64,000 nucleotides of DNA from an uncultured Bryobacterales bacterium (GCA_951813065.1 CATOTH010000006.1:62001-126000); one strand, 5' to 3'; positions 34,647 to 44,333 are shown, counted from the first letter of the stretch. The notes: generated by a model from the letters alone, not told the origin. Made by a program: numbers and translations.

Positions 34647-36038
34647 ATGAGAATTCGTCGCCTGCGGACGGCACTCGCCTCGTGGATCGTGTTGGTCACG
34701 GTGGTTCAGTGCAGCTTCGCTCCCGATGACCCAGGCAAGGCACTCTACCAATTTGAGCCCATTCGTTCCGACTACACCAATCTGCGAGGCATGAACTACA
34801 TCCCTTCCTATGCCGGATCCAGTGTCGGCGTATGGAACCTTTACGATCCAGAGTTGGTGGCTCGTGAACTCCGGCACACGCGCCGTCTCGGCGCAAACAG
34901 CGTGAGAGTCTGGCTCAGTTATTGGAGTTGGTACCACGAGCCTGACGAGTTCTTGGAGTCCTTCCGGCACCTGCTCGAGACCTGCGAGTCCTTGGGCCTC
35001 TTCCTGATGCCGGTTCTGTGGGATTCCTGCTTTACGGAGAATGCCGTGACCGATTCCCCTTGGCTCGTGTTGGACACGTGGATTCCTTGTCCGGGACAGG
35101 ATTTCTTGCGCCAACCCGAAACGTGGGATCGCTTTGATCCTTATGTCGAAGCAATTGTCACGGAAGCAAGGTCCAGCCCCGCACTTCTCATCTGGGACGT
35201 CATGAATGAGCCTGTTGGTGACGGAACCGAGCCTTGGTTGAGGCGTCAGATCGAGCACGTCCGAGAGTTGGATCCCGATCATCCCATCACCATCGGGTGG
35301 ACCGGACCGCCTCCGGTAACAGAGGCTGGCAAGTTGGTCGATGTCGTCAGCTATCACCCCTACGGCGTATTTCGTGAGAACGTTCGTGTGCGCACCAGAC
35401 AAGCACGAGAACACGCGGAACAGATTGGTGGGAAGCCGATCATCGCGACGGAGATTGGAGCGCCCGGCTGGCTCGCCCGTTACGAGGATGTTCTCCGGTA
35501 TCTCGAGGAAGAGAATGTGGGATTCATGCTGTTTGAATCGATCATGCATACCCATCCGAAATACCCCTTTCGCGGCCCGCAGGGAATCCTTTATTCCGAT
35601 GGGGAGACACGCGATCCAGTCGGTGTAAAGGCATTCCAGGAAGTGACGAAGCGTCAGGGAGGACTGTTCGACCCGGATTTCGCAGTCAAATCAAAGGAAG
35701 ATCCTCTGTACTTTCCCTACGCCCCGGTAAACAACGGGATGGGTGGGCCTGAATTGGTAGACCTCATGTTTCACTGGGACGAACGCTATGGAACTCCTGA
35801 GTATCCTCAGATCAGTCCCGAGAATTACGGACTATACCTGGCCGCGTTGAATCAAGTGGTTTACGGTCTCGGTTGGAGCGACCTAATGCCGGATGAACTG
35901 GCTGGGCTGAGAAGAAGTATCGCCCTGTACTCTGGGCTTGCAGGCCAGGGGGATTTTGAAGCTGCGGAAGAAGTCCTCGTCGGGGTGGCACGAGAGGCGG
36001 CACAGCTGATGGACAATGCGGAGATTGGACCGCAGTGA
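34647..36038 (+). CDS. GH5-like (TIM-barrel) glycoside hydrolase, predicted lipoprotein
   Basis: 463 residues with a lipoprotein signal (ASWIVLVTVVQCS, Cys as lipid anchor). The (beta/alpha)8 barrel shows LRGMNYIPSY, the strand NSVRVWLSYW, the acid/base motif LIWDVMNEPVG (Glu in NEP) and the nucleophile in IIATEIGAPG, in the order of GH5/clan GH-A enzymes. Trp and Tyr residues near LFESIMHTHPKYPF suit a sugar-binding cleft. Substrate is unclear: beta-mannan or a related beta-glycan is usual for such enzymes. RBS GGAAGGAG lies ahead of the ATG. It is divergent from the sialidase-like gene. Confidence 0.82.
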   Translation: MRIRRLRTALASWIVLVTVVQCSFAPDDPGKALYQFEPIRSDYTNLRGMNYIPSYAGSSVGVWNLYDPELVARELRHTRRLGANSVRVWLSYWSWYHEPDEFLESFRHLLETCESLGLFLMPVLWDSCFTENAVTDSPWLVLDTWIPCPGQDFLRQPETWDRFDPYVEAIVTEARSSPALLIWDVMNEPVGDGTEPWLRRQIEHVRELDPDHPITIGWTGPPPVTEAGKLVDVVSYHPYGVFRENVRVRTRQAREHAEQIGGKPIIATEIGAPGWLARYEDVLRYLEEENVGFMLFESIMHTHPKYPFRGPQGILYSDGETRDPVGVKAFQEVTKRQGGLFDPDFAVKSKEDPLYFPYAPVNNGMGGPELVDLMFHWDERYGTPEYPQISPENYGLYLAALNQVVYGLGWSDLMPDELAGLRRSIALYSGLAGQGDFEAAEEVLVGVAREAAQLMDNAEIGPQ

Positions 36039-36397
36039 GTCTTGACCTTGCTCCGGATTGGGGATCCACGTGCCGACGAGGGTGCGTCGGTCTTGGTGTC
36101 CCTGCCTGGGAGGGTCGAAACGCCCCGCACACACGAAGCCTGGCCTGAGCCGCACCTGTGTCTGGGTTGCCGGATCGGAAATCGAAGACAGACTGCGGGG
36201 GAAACTGTCGGAATGCCGGCAGGCAAGCACGAGTGGCGGCAGTGGCTCGGCGGTCGAGGCCGGACACCCGAAATGATGCCCGCACGGTGGGCTTCCCGGT
36301 CTGCGCGCCGAAAGCAAGGCTAGACTGTGACAGGCACTTCGCTTTATGGACTGGGACCAATCAGCCATAGGCAGTTCAGCCTCCTGAAGGAGAATCG
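36039..36397. other. Gap between GH5-like gene and oxidoreductase
   Basis: No gene is recognised. Short frames on both strands give arginine-rich translations without domain character. The promoter for the two oxidoreductase genes should be near the right end. Confidence 0.5.
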
Positions 36398-37669
36398 ATG
36401 ATGGATGAATTGCGGATGAATCGACGGCGTTTTCTGGGTGCTTCCTCAGCGACAGCCTTGACGCTTGCGACAGCGGAACAGGCTAACGCCGGACAGTCGA
36501 GAAGTGAGAACGATGTGATCCAGGTGGGCGTGATCGGCCCTGGCGGACGGGGCACGGAGGTGATGAAGGAGTGCATCGAGTTCGGCAGTCAATACAGGGC
36601 CCGGGTCACAGCTGTTTGTGATATCTGGAATCAGAGGCTTGAAGCGGCAGCCAAGCTGGTCAGCGAATCGTACGGTGCGCGACCGAAGTCGTATCGTCAT
36701 TTCGAAGAGCTACTCGCCGATCAAGAGATTGACGCGGTGATCATCGCAACCCCCGACCACCAGCACGCCAAGATGCTGAAAGCCGCCGTGGAAGCCGGAA
36801 AGGACGTCTACTGTGAGAAACCGATGGGAAACGTTCTTGCGGAGACCAACGCAGCGCTGTCGGCGGTCGAGGAATCCGACCAAATCGTCCAGATCGGCAC
36901 TCAGCGACGAAGCTACCCGCGCTACCGCTCCGCCATCGACATCATGAGAGAAGGTCGCATAGGCGATATCGTTAAGGCGGATGTCATATGGAATGCCTAC
37001 AGCCCCTACCGCTGGGCCCGGAAACAAGAGGATCTGGATTCCTTGAAGGAAAGCGACGTCGACTGGGAGGCATTCCTGATGGGGAAGCCCTACCGCCCGT
37101 TCGACCCCAAGATCTATCGTTCGTTCCGGCTGTTTCGGGACTTCTCGAGCGCGATCATCGACCAATGGATGACCCACGGAGTTGACGTGATTCACATGTT
37201 GGCGGGAGAGCTGTATCCGACCAGCGTTGTGGCGCACGGGGGCCTGTATCACTTTCGCGACTATCGCGAGAACCCCGACAACGTCCAGGTTTCACTCGAA
37301 TACGGGCAAGGTGCCAAGAAGTTCTTGGCCGGCTATTCGACCTGTCTTAACAACGCCGCCGGCAGCGCCACCCGGATCTTGGGTACGCTCGGAACCCTCG
37401 AGGTCGAAGACGTCTGGCGCGTGTCCGGAGAGGGGAGCGAACACCCGAACGCTCTAGCAGGGAAGGAAGAGATTCCAGAGAAGCCAGGGACGCTGCACCA
37501 CATGGCCAATTGGCTCGATGCAGTTCGGCGGCGAGACCACGACGCCCCTTATGCGCCCGTCGAGGCCGGCTATGGCCACTCGATCGCGTGCATCATGGCG
37601 ACAGACGCCCTCTGGAGTGGAAGGCGGAAGACGTTCGATCCCGATACTAGGCAGATTCAAGACGGATAG
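36398..37669 (+). CDS. Gfo/Idh/MocA-family oxidoreductase with Tat signal
   Basis: 423 residues. Start ATG 36,398 (a second ATG follows at 36,401), preceded by AAGGAG. The N-terminus RMNRRRFLGASSATALTLAT is a Tat signal. The Rossmann motif VIQVGVIGPGGRGTEVMK binds NAD(P), and VYCEKPMGN carries the family EKP motif. The C-terminal domain has IIDQWMTHGVDVIHML with the His expected in the active site. These exported enzymes act on sugars or inositols and occur in carbohydrate loci of Acidobacteria and Planctomycetes. It is followed after 31 bp by a second family member, so the two are probably an operon. Confidence 0.9.
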   Translation: MMDELRMNRRRFLGASSATALTLATAEQANAGQSRSENDVIQVGVIGPGGRGTEVMKECIEFGSQYRARVTAVCDIWNQRLEAAAKLVSESYGARPKSYRHFEELLADQEIDAVIIATPDHQHAKMLKAAVEAGKDVYCEKPMGNVLAETNAALSAVEESDQIVQIGTQRRSYPRYRSAIDIMREGRIGDIVKADVIWNAYSPYRWARKQEDLDSLKESDVDWEAFLMGKPYRPFDPKIYRSFRLFRDFSSAIIDQWMTHGVDVIHMLAGELYPTSVVAHGGLYHFRDYRENPDNVQVSLEYGQGAKKFLAGYSTCLNNAAGSATRILGTLGTLEVEDVWRVSGEGSEHPNALAGKEEIPEKPGTLHHMANWLDAVRRRDHDAPYAPVEAGYGHSIACIMATDALWSGRRKTFDPDTRQIQDG

Positions 37670-37700
37670 AGAGCGACGTGCGATGAGGAGTTGAGAGTCG

Positions 37701-38810
37701 ATGCAACGGAGAAGCTTTGCCAAATTGCTCGGGGCAGGAGCGGCTCTCCTGCCTGCCACTACGGCCGGGACGCCAACAGGTGAAGGAATCAATGTGGGTG
37801 TGATCACCCACGCTGGCGGAGCGCATCTGGACGCCTACTTCTCTGCGCTCGCTGCCGCAGACGAAGTGGCTGCCGTTTCGTTGTCCGATCCAGGGGGGCG
37901 AAACGTCGCTGACGCCCGGGACGTCTTGGGGGAAAAGCTCAGCGCGGTGTATGACGGGCCAGCGAGCCTTGTGCAACAAGAAAGGCCCGCCATGGCCCTA
38001 GTCAGCATGGAGGCTGCGCTAGCGCCGCCGGCAATCGAAGTTGCTCTTGAAGGCGGCTGCCATGTCATGGCCGAGAAGCCGGCGTGCGTCCGACTTGAGG
38101 ACTTTGAACGACTCCACGACCTCGCAAAAACAAATGACTTGCATCTGATGCTGGCGCTTGCAAATCGCCTCAATCCGGAAGTCCGCGAAGCTCGACGGCT
38201 GCTAAGCGAGAGCATGATGGGCAAGATCTACGGTGTCGAGGCGCATCTAATCGCCGACCAGACACGCCTGACTCGCCCTGCCTACCATGAGACTTGGTAC
38301 GCCAAGAAAGCGCGGGGTGGAGGCGGCCACTTGATTTGGCTCGGAATCCACTGGCTCGATCTCGCGACATTCCTGACGGACTCTGAGGTTGTCGAAGTCG
38401 CGGGATTCACCAGTGTGGTTGGCGGGCAGCCTCTCGATGTGGAGGACTCCGCCGCTGTCGCAATGAAGTTCGCGAACGGCGCTCTCGGAACCATGACTTC
38501 GGGTTACTACCTCGACCGGGGATACCATTCGCACCTCAAGATCTGGGGTTCGCATGGTTGGCTCGAGATCAGGAAGCACGGCGGTCTCCCGCTCTCCTGG
38601 TACAGCCGCAAGGAGCAGAATCCCAGGATTCATCGGGTCGAGGCGTTTCCGGGACCATCCGGATACACACCTTTCGTGAAGTCCTGCGTGCGGGCTAGCG
38701 CTGGTCTTGAAGACCCTCCACTCACCGCCGACGATAGCCTGCGAGCCCTGAAGACCGTCTTCGGCTGTTACCAAGCCGCCGAAACTGGATATGCCCAGAG
38801 TCTCGCATGA
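37701..38810 (+). CDS. Second Gfo/Idh/MocA-family oxidoreductase, Tat-like signal
   Basis: 369 residues. MQRRSFAKLLGAGAALLPAT is a Tat-like signal with RR. The Rossmann start is VGVITHAGGAHLDAYF, where the usual Gly-x-Gly-x-x-Gly is replaced by THAGGAH, so the cofactor site is atypical. The family motif CHVMAEKPAC is present, followed by LIWLGIHWLDLATFLTD in the C-terminal domain. It pairs with the preceding gene and probably shares its sugar-processing pathway. The departure from the canonical dinucleotide motif could mean altered cofactor use. Confidence 0.85.
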   Translation: MQRRSFAKLLGAGAALLPATTAGTPTGEGINVGVITHAGGAHLDAYFSALAAADEVAAVSLSDPGGRNVADARDVLGEKLSAVYDGPASLVQQERPAMALVSMEAALAPPAIEVALEGGCHVMAEKPACVRLEDFERLHDLAKTNDLHLMLALANRLNPEVREARRLLSESMMGKIYGVEAHLIADQTRLTRPAYHETWYAKKARGGGGHLIWLGIHWLDLATFLTDSEVVEVAGFTSVVGGQPLDVEDSAAVAMKFANGALGTMTSGYYLDRGYHSHLKIWGSHGWLEIRKHGGLPLSWYSRKEQNPRIHRVEAFPGPSGYTPFVKSCVRASAGLEDPPLTADDSLRALKTVFGCYQAAETGYAQSLA

Positions 38811-38973
38811 GATACCTACTTGGCATACGCGGTCACCGCCGATTGCTTCCGGCACGTGATTCGACTAGGCTCAAAAAGCTACCTGGTAAACGGACTTCGG
38901 CCGGTTCGCGTGGACCGCGGCATCAAGCTACTCGCTGTCAGTCCGATCGGCGAACGCTGCAGGATTAGAACTG

Positions 38974-40227
38974 ATGGATAGACCGCGGGTCGGCTATGCG
39001 CGGAGAAAGCGCATTCGGCAGATCGCCATTGCTTCCAGCGCGGCGATAGTCGTCGGGGTGCTTGGGTGGGCGATCTACCGGCTTGAGCCGGCAGCGCCAT
39101 CCGTCGACTCCGCCGTAGTTTTCACTGATACCGTCAAACGCGGCGAGATGCTGCGCCAAGTGCGGGGAATCGGGACTCTAGTGCCGGAAACAATCGTGGT
39201 GATCGCCGCCAGCGACACCGGACGGGTCGAGCGTCGGTACGTCCAGCCGGGACAGGCCGTGAGACCGTCAACGGCCCTGCTCGAACTGAGCAGCCCACAG
39301 GTTGAGCAAGAGTATCTGGACGCTGAAGCGCAGCTAAAGGGGGCTCAAGCTGACTTGGCGAACCTCCAAGCCAAGCTTGAGGACGAGAGGCTCAACCAAG
39401 AGTCCACTACCGCCGAGCTCGAGGGCCAGTACCTGCAATCGAAAGCGCAATACGACGCGGACTTCCAGTTGGCAGGTGAGGGTCTGATCGATCAAGTGAC
39501 GCTCATGAAGTCCCGAGTGGCGATGGATCAGCTTGCGAAACGGCTGAAGTTGGAGCGGGCTCGCGAAGAGGCGCGCAAGCCTTCCGCGGAAGCCCAGCTT
39601 GCCGCTCAGAATGCGCGGATCGAGCAGATGGATACCCTTGTCGCCTTGCGCAAGGAGAAGCTCGACGAGCTCACAGTCCGCGCTGGAATCCTGGGCGTCC
39701 TCCAACTGATGGAAGTCGAGGTCGGGCAGCTTGTCAGTCCGGGGGATGTGTTGGCCCGCGTGTCCGATCCGACGAGGCTTAAGGCCGAACTCGAGATCCC
39801 GGAGACGCTGGTCAACGATGTTGCAGTCGGGCAGCGTGCCGAGGTCGATACCCGGAACGGCGTCATTGAGGGTCACGTTTCGCGCATCGACCCCGGCGCC
39901 GTGGAGGGGACCGTGCTGGTGGACATCCAACTCGCTGGCGAACTGCCTCGCGGTGCGCGGCCCGACCTCAGTGTAGACGGCACGATAGAATTGGAGCGAT
40001 TGGAAGACGTGCTGCATTTGGGGAGGCCGATTCACGCTCAAGAGGAGAGTGCCATCGGGCTCTTCCGGTTAGATGAGGACGGAGAGCATGCATCGCGCGT
40101 CCAGGTGCAAGTCGGTAGCGTTTCGGTGAGCACGATCGAGGTCCGCGCTGGCTTGGAAGCGGGGGACATAGTGATTCTCTCCGACATGTCCAATTGGGAC
40201 GCGTATGAGCGGATACGCTTGGATTAA
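38974..40227 (+). CDS. Efflux periplasmic adaptor (HlyD/RND-type membrane-fusion protein)
   Basis: 417 residues: one N-terminal membrane helix (about 14-30, IRQIAIASSAAIVVGVLG), a lipoyl-like barrel, a long coiled coil (about 105-225, LKGAQADLANLQAKLEDE), the second lipoyl half with VEVGQLVSPGDVLARVSDP, and a beta-barrel with LVNDVAVGQRAEVDT. This is the adaptor of tripartite or MacAB-like exporters and spans the periplasm. An ABC ATPase gene follows after 51 bp, giving a MacA-like adaptor plus ATPase pair. No permease is found nearby. Confidence 0.87.
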   Translation: MDRPRVGYARRKRIRQIAIASSAAIVVGVLGWAIYRLEPAAPSVDSAVVFTDTVKRGEMLRQVRGIGTLVPETIVVIAASDTGRVERRYVQPGQAVRPSTALLELSSPQVEQEYLDAEAQLKGAQADLANLQAKLEDERLNQESTTAELEGQYLQSKAQYDADFQLAGEGLIDQVTLMKSRVAMDQLAKRLKLERAREEARKPSAEAQLAAQNARIEQMDTLVALRKEKLDELTVRAGILGVLQLMEVEVGQLVSPGDVLARVSDPTRLKAELEIPETLVNDVAVGQRAEVDTRNGVIEGHVSRIDPGAVEGTVLVDIQLAGELPRGARPDLSVDGTIELERLEDVLHLGRPIHAQEESAIGLFRLDEDGEHASRVQVQVGSVSVSTIEVRAGLEAGDIVILSDMSNWDAYERIRLD

Positions 40228-40278
40228 CTCCCGCACCCGCAATTGGCATTGCTTGCAACGGATCCCGAGAGACTTGCA

Positions 40279-40986
40279 ATGAAGCAATCGACAGCAGATG
40301 GACAGCCCCTCATTTACTTGGAGGGGGTTTCTAAGGTTTTCTTCACCGACGAAATCGAGACGCATGCGCTTTCGGGCGTGGACCTTGAGATCCACGACGG
40401 CGAGTATGTAGCGATCTCCGGACCGTCAGGTTGTGGGAAATCGACACTCCTATCGATTCTGGGCCTGCTTGACACGCCTACGAAGGGTGTGTACCGACTT
40501 GGCGGAGAAGCGGTTGCGGACCTGAAAGCGAGCCAGCGAGCGCGGATTCGCAATCGTCAGATCGGGTTCATCTTCCAAGCCTTCAATCTGATCGGAGATC
40601 TCACGGTCTTCGAGAACGTCGAGCTGCCCCTGACGTACCGAGCGATGCCGAAGTCGGAGCGCAAGAAACGCGTGGAAGAGGCATTGGAGCGGGTCGGGAT
40701 GGCGCACCGAATGAAGCACTACCCTTCGCAGTTGTCGGGGGGCCAGCAGCAGAGAGTGGCGGTGGCGCGGGCGCTTGGCGGCGATCCATCAGTCCTGCTC
40801 GCAGACGAGCCGACCGGGAATCTCGATTCCAAGAACGGCGAGGCGGTCATGGATCTCTTGCGCACGGTGCACGAAAGCGGAGCGACGATTTGCATGGTGA
40901 CGCACGACCAGCGATTCGAGAGCTACGCGCAGAGGATTGTCCGGCTGTTCGACGGCGAGGTCGTCGGGGATCCAACCGACGGCTAG
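40279..40986 (+). CDS. ABC transporter ATP-binding protein (MacB/LolD-type)
   Basis: 235 residues from ATG 40,279, chosen over an upstream frame start at 40,243 because the family begins near here. Walker A GPSGCGKSTLL (about 46-56), Q-loop FIFQAFNLIGDL, signature LSGGQQQR, Walker B VLLADEPTGNLDS and H-loop MVTHDQ are complete. It resembles the MacB/LolD/FtsE group, which power FtsX-like permeases. The usual permease gene is missing: the next gene (41,114) is a convergent PLP enzyme. The permease must be elsewhere, or the operon is truncated. Confidence 0.92.
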   Translation: MKQSTADGQPLIYLEGVSKVFFTDEIETHALSGVDLEIHDGEYVAISGPSGCGKSTLLSILGLLDTPTKGVYRLGGEAVADLKASQRARIRNRQIGFIFQAFNLIGDLTVFENVELPLTYRAMPKSERKKRVEEALERVGMAHRMKHYPSQLSGGQQQRVAVARALGGDPSVLLADEPTGNLDSKNGEAVMDLLRTVHESGATICMVTHDQRFESYAQRIVRLFDGEVVGDPTDG

Positions 40987-41113
40987 GGCTCAGGTATTCC
41001 CGGCACCCGCATGTCAAGGTAGCCGAAGCTGTTTCGAATATTGTTGGCGAGGTTTGCACTTCGCGATCCGCTCGGGCGAGCTTCGGGGAGTGCCGTACGA
41101 CATTCGGACGGAT

Positions 41114-42127
41114 TCACTGGATAGGGCATAGGATCGAGCTCAGAGCGGCGGGATCGATGTTGCCTCCGCTCAAGACACACACGATAGGCAGGTCGCTGCC
41201 GTCCGTAGGCGCATGCTCGAGCGCGGCGGCCACAGAGACTGCAGCGCCAGCTTCGACAACCTGCTTGTCTTGCAGCACGAGATCGCGAATCGTGGACACC
41301 ATCCGGGCCTCGCTGACTAGATGAACGTCATCGACGAGGGTTTGGACGATGGGGAACGTATTCATTCCTGGTTCCGGCACTGTGAGCGCGTCAGCCATGG
41401 ATTTCGTCGGCACAGTGCGCATGCGTTGCCCGTGCTCCAAAGAGCGCTTCATGGAGGGGTTCGCTACGGCCTGCGCGCCAAGAATCCGGCAGCCGGGGCG
41501 GGCTGCCTTGACAGCGAGCGCGGTTCCTGCGATCAGCCCGCCGCCGCTGATTGGTACGAACAAACAGAAATCTCCATCGATTTGTGCAAGCAGTTCCCGT
41601 CCGAGGGTGCCGTCTCCGGCAATCGTTTCCGTGGAATCAAACGGATGGACGAGTAGGCGGCCGCTGTCCCTCCGGATACGCTCGGTGGTCTCGAATCGCG
41701 AGGCGAAGCTGTCCTCGCACAGCACAACGTTTCCGCCGAATCGTCTTGTCCGCTCACGCTTGAAGGCCGATGCGCTCCGCATCATCACAATGGTGGAATC
41801 GACCCCCAGGGTCGAAGCTGCGTAGGCTACGGCCTGAGCGAAATTCCCCGATGAGTTTGTCACGACGCCAGCTTCGCGGCTCAATTGAAGGTGAGCGAGA
41901 ATGCTGTTGAACGCTGGCCGCACCTTGAATGCCCCCACCGGCTGAACGGACTCCAACTTCAGCCAGACGGGGCGCTGAAGGACTGCACTGAGGTGCCTGG
42001 ACACGATCAGCGGAGTCGGCGGCAGGTACGGCGCCAGCCGGTCTCCAGCCCGATCGATCTCGTCCATCCAGTCGAGGGCATCCGGGGCGGGAACACCCGT
42101 AGAATCCGCTTGCTCAGCGCTGTTCAT
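41114..42127 (-). CDS. Threonine/serine dehydratase-like PLP enzyme
   Basis: 337 residues from ATG 42,127 (MNSAEQADSTG). It belongs to fold-type II PLP enzymes. The Schiff-base lysine lies in PVGAFKVRPAF, and VVTNSSGNFAQAVAYAA and PISGGGLIAGTALA bind the cofactor phosphate. The C-terminal ACT-like domain of classical IlvA is absent. Short enzymes of this type include catabolic threonine dehydratase and serine racemase, so the exact reaction is open. It starts 31 bp after hpnE on the same strand and may be co-transcribed with it, although the metabolic link is not obvious. Confidence 0.85.
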   Translation of the reverse strand: MNSAEQADSTGVPAPDALDWMDEIDRAGDRLAPYLPPTPLIVSRHLSAVLQRPVWLKLESVQPVGAFKVRPAFNSILAHLQLSREAGVVTNSSGNFAQAVAYAASTLGVDSTIVMMRSASAFKRERTRRFGGNVVLCEDSFASRFETTERIRRDSGRLLVHPFDSTETIAGDGTLGRELLAQIDGDFCLFVPISGGGLIAGTALAVKAARPGCRILGAQAVANPSMKRSLEHGQRMRTVPTKSMADALTVPEPGMNTFPIVQTLVDDVHLVSEARMVSTIRDLVLQDKQVVEAGAAVSVAAALEHAPTDGSDLPIVCVLSGGNIDPAALSSILCPIQ

Positions 42128-42158
42128 GTCGAGAGTCAACTCCGTGGGGCTCTGAAGT

Positions 42159-43409
42159 CTAGTGGGCTGCCGCAATCACGGCCTCGGCTGCTTGGTACCC
42201 GCTTCGAACCGCACCTTCCATCGTGGCCGGCCAGCCGGTCTTTGTCCAATCCCCCGCAAGGAACACGTTTGGGTAACGCGTGCCGGATCCGGGTCGCAAT
42301 CGATCCAACCCGGGTCGAATCGAGTATGTGGCCCGAATTTCCTTTATCACGCGGCTCTTCTCGACCGCGGCCGTCCTAGCCTTTGGAAAGAACTCCCGCA
42401 ACTCCGCGAGCGCGAGCCGGGCAATCCTGTCGGCGGGCTCGTCGGAAAGGTTCCGTGATGCGCTCACCACGGCGAGGTAGTATCCGTGTCCTTTGTGGAA
42501 CAACCACTGCAGTTCCCGGTCGAGCAGCATTGCGTGCGGAAGGTCAGTGATCGGCTTGTCGAACCAAAGGTGGATACCCGTGATCGGGGAGTGCTCGAAT
42601 TGCAAGAGTGTCTCGTCCAGACCGAGATTCGGCAATAGTTTGGAGACTTGATGGAACGGTACTGCGCAGATATAGAAATCGGCTTCCGGACTGGCTGGCT
42701 CGATCACTTTGACCTTCGATTTCAACTGGACGCGGACCGACGACCCGAGTCCCCGCTCCAGCGCGCTGGAGTAGAGCTCCCCGAGGGGGACAGCAGGCAC
42801 CCCCATTTCGTAGCTGCTGCTGCTGCCAAGCAATCCCTCGGCAAAGACTTGCAAGGCCGCTCCAGCCGATGCCCGCTCGGGTTCCTCGTTCAGCGCACTG
42901 ACGATGAACGGCCGCCAGAATCTCTTTACGGAACGAGGTGTCGCCCTCTTCTCACGCAACCATTCCGAAAACGACAGAGTGTCTATGTCGTCGCGGAGTC
43001 GGTCGCGCTTGGCTGCGCCGAGGCAACTCGCCAAAGACAGCTTGTCACGCCAATCCAGCGCGCGCATCGACACGAACGATCGGGCAAGGTGCATTGGCGC
43101 CGGCAATGGGTCCCGTCGGATCGTGTCGATGGCCCCGCCGGGGCGAACGAGAAACAGGCGGTCATGGAAATCGATCTTGTCGGCGACACCGCAACGTCTG
43201 TAGAAATCCATCAGCGCCGTGCAACAGCGGATCAACACATGCTGGCAATTGTCGATCCGCTCCGAGTCAGGATCGGCAGGATTCAAGGGGAACGATGCGG
43301 CCCGTCCGCCGAGGAACGGCCTGGCCTCGTGGACTTCAACGGAGAAGCCCGCCGCGCCCAACTTGGCCGCGGCGGCAAGGCCCGCGAGCCCGCCGCCGAC
43401 GATCTTCAC
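42159..43409 (-). CDS. hpnE: Hydroxysqualene dehydroxylase
   Basis: 416 residues starting at GTG 43,409, which overlaps the hpnD stop by one base (TAGTG). FAD-binding Rossmann motif KIVGGGLAGLAAAAKLGAAG at the N-terminus, then EVHEARPFLGGRAAS and near the end YPNVFLAGDWTKTGWPATME, the FAD-binding C-motif of amine-oxidase-like flavoproteins. HpnE converts hydroxysqualene to squalene in the HpnCDE route to hopanoids. It directly follows hpnD. hpnC is not in the window. Confidence 0.92.
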   Translation of the reverse strand: MKIVGGGLAGLAAAAKLGAAGFSVEVHEARPFLGGRAASFPLNPADPDSERIDNCQHVLIRCCTALMDFYRRCGVADKIDFHDRLFLVRPGGAIDTIRRDPLPAPMHLARSFVSMRALDWRDKLSLASCLGAAKRDRLRDDIDTLSFSEWLREKRATPRSVKRFWRPFIVSALNEEPERASAGAALQVFAEGLLGSSSSYEMGVPAVPLGELYSSALERGLGSSVRVQLKSKVKVIEPASPEADFYICAVPFHQVSKLLPNLGLDETLLQFEHSPITGIHLWFDKPITDLPHAMLLDRELQWLFHKGHGYYLAVVSASRNLSDEPADRIARLALAELREFFPKARTAAVEKSRVIKEIRATYSIRPGLDRLRPGSGTRYPNVFLAGDWTKTGWPATMEGAVRSGYQAAEAVIAAAH

Positions 43410-44308
43410 TACGGGAATGACGGAGTCCCTCCTATGGTTCGCAGCGTCATGGCCCGTGCCACGATCCAAAGCTTCTTCCAGACTGACAGCTTGACGCGCT
43501 TGTCGAGTACGTTATAGCCGAGATGCCGAATCCGTTCCAGCAACTGATGGTAAATCGTGACCAGAGCCCACAACGCTGGACGGTTCCGGGAGGAGACCAG
43601 CGCCAGAAGCGGAGCGGCCTCCCGGTAATACTGGTCGGCTCGGTTCCACTGGAACTCCATGAGCCGAAGAAAGCGGTCATCATCGGGCCGGACAGAACCG
43701 TCAAGGAATTCCGCGCTGCTGAGTCCGAATTCGGAAAGTTCGATTTCGGGAAGATAGACGCGTCCAAAGCCGGCGTCCTCGCGAATGTCGCGCAGGATAT
43801 TCGTCAGTTGGAATGCGATGCCACATTTCTCCGCCAGGGGCAGGGCGGCATCGGAGTCGAAACCGAAGATATGGACAGTCGTCATGCCGACTACCGAAGC
43901 TGCTCGGTAGCAGTACTCGTAGAGGTCCTCGAACGATTCGTAGCTTCGTGCCTCAAGGTCGCTCTCCATACCGTCGATGAGGTCTTGGAAATACTGCGGT
44001 GGAATCTCATACCGCTGGACGGTGTTCTGGAACGCCGGGAACAGCCCCTCGCTGCAGGGGTTGCCCTCCAGCGCGGCGAGTAGCTCGCCGCGCCAATCCT
44101 CCAGCTGCTGGCGCCGAGAATCCAACGAAATGCTGTCATCGTCCGCAATGTCGTCCGCATGCCTCATGAACGCGTAGATCGCACACATGGCGTCGCTCTG
44201 TTTCCGCGGAAGCAGTGTGAAGGCGTAGTAGAAATTGCGCGCCCTGGTTCTTGCGATGCGCCGGCAATGGGCGTATGACGCGTCAACCTCGCTCATCACG
44301 GAACTCAA
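43409..44308 (-). CDS. hpnD: Presqualene diphosphate synthase
   Basis: 299 residues. Trans-prenyl synthase motifs: YAFMRHADDIADD (first Asp-rich motif) and NILRDIREDAGFGRVYLP (second Asp-rich motif). FYYAFTLLP near the N-terminus is also typical. HpnD joins two farnesyl diphosphates into presqualene diphosphate, the first step of the HpnCDE squalene route. It follows ggt by 25 bp and overlaps hpnE, so the run ggt-hpnD-hpnE looks like one transcript. Squalene-hopene cyclase is not seen in this window. Confidence 0.93.
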   Translation of the reverse strand: MSSVMSEVDASYAHCRRIARTRARNFYYAFTLLPRKQSDAMCAIYAFMRHADDIADDDSISLDSRRQQLEDWRGELLAALEGNPCSEGLFPAFQNTVQRYEIPPQYFQDLIDGMESDLEARSYESFEDLYEYCYRAASVVGMTTVHIFGFDSDAALPLAEKCGIAFQLTNILRDIREDAGFGRVYLPEIELSEFGLSSAEFLDGSVRPDDDRFLRLMEFQWNRADQYYREAAPLLALVSSRNRPALWALVTIYHQLLERIRHLGYNVLDKRVKLSVWKKLWIVARAMTLRTIGGTPSFP

Positions 44309-44333
44309 GTGGATGCAGCATCATGCACCTGTC

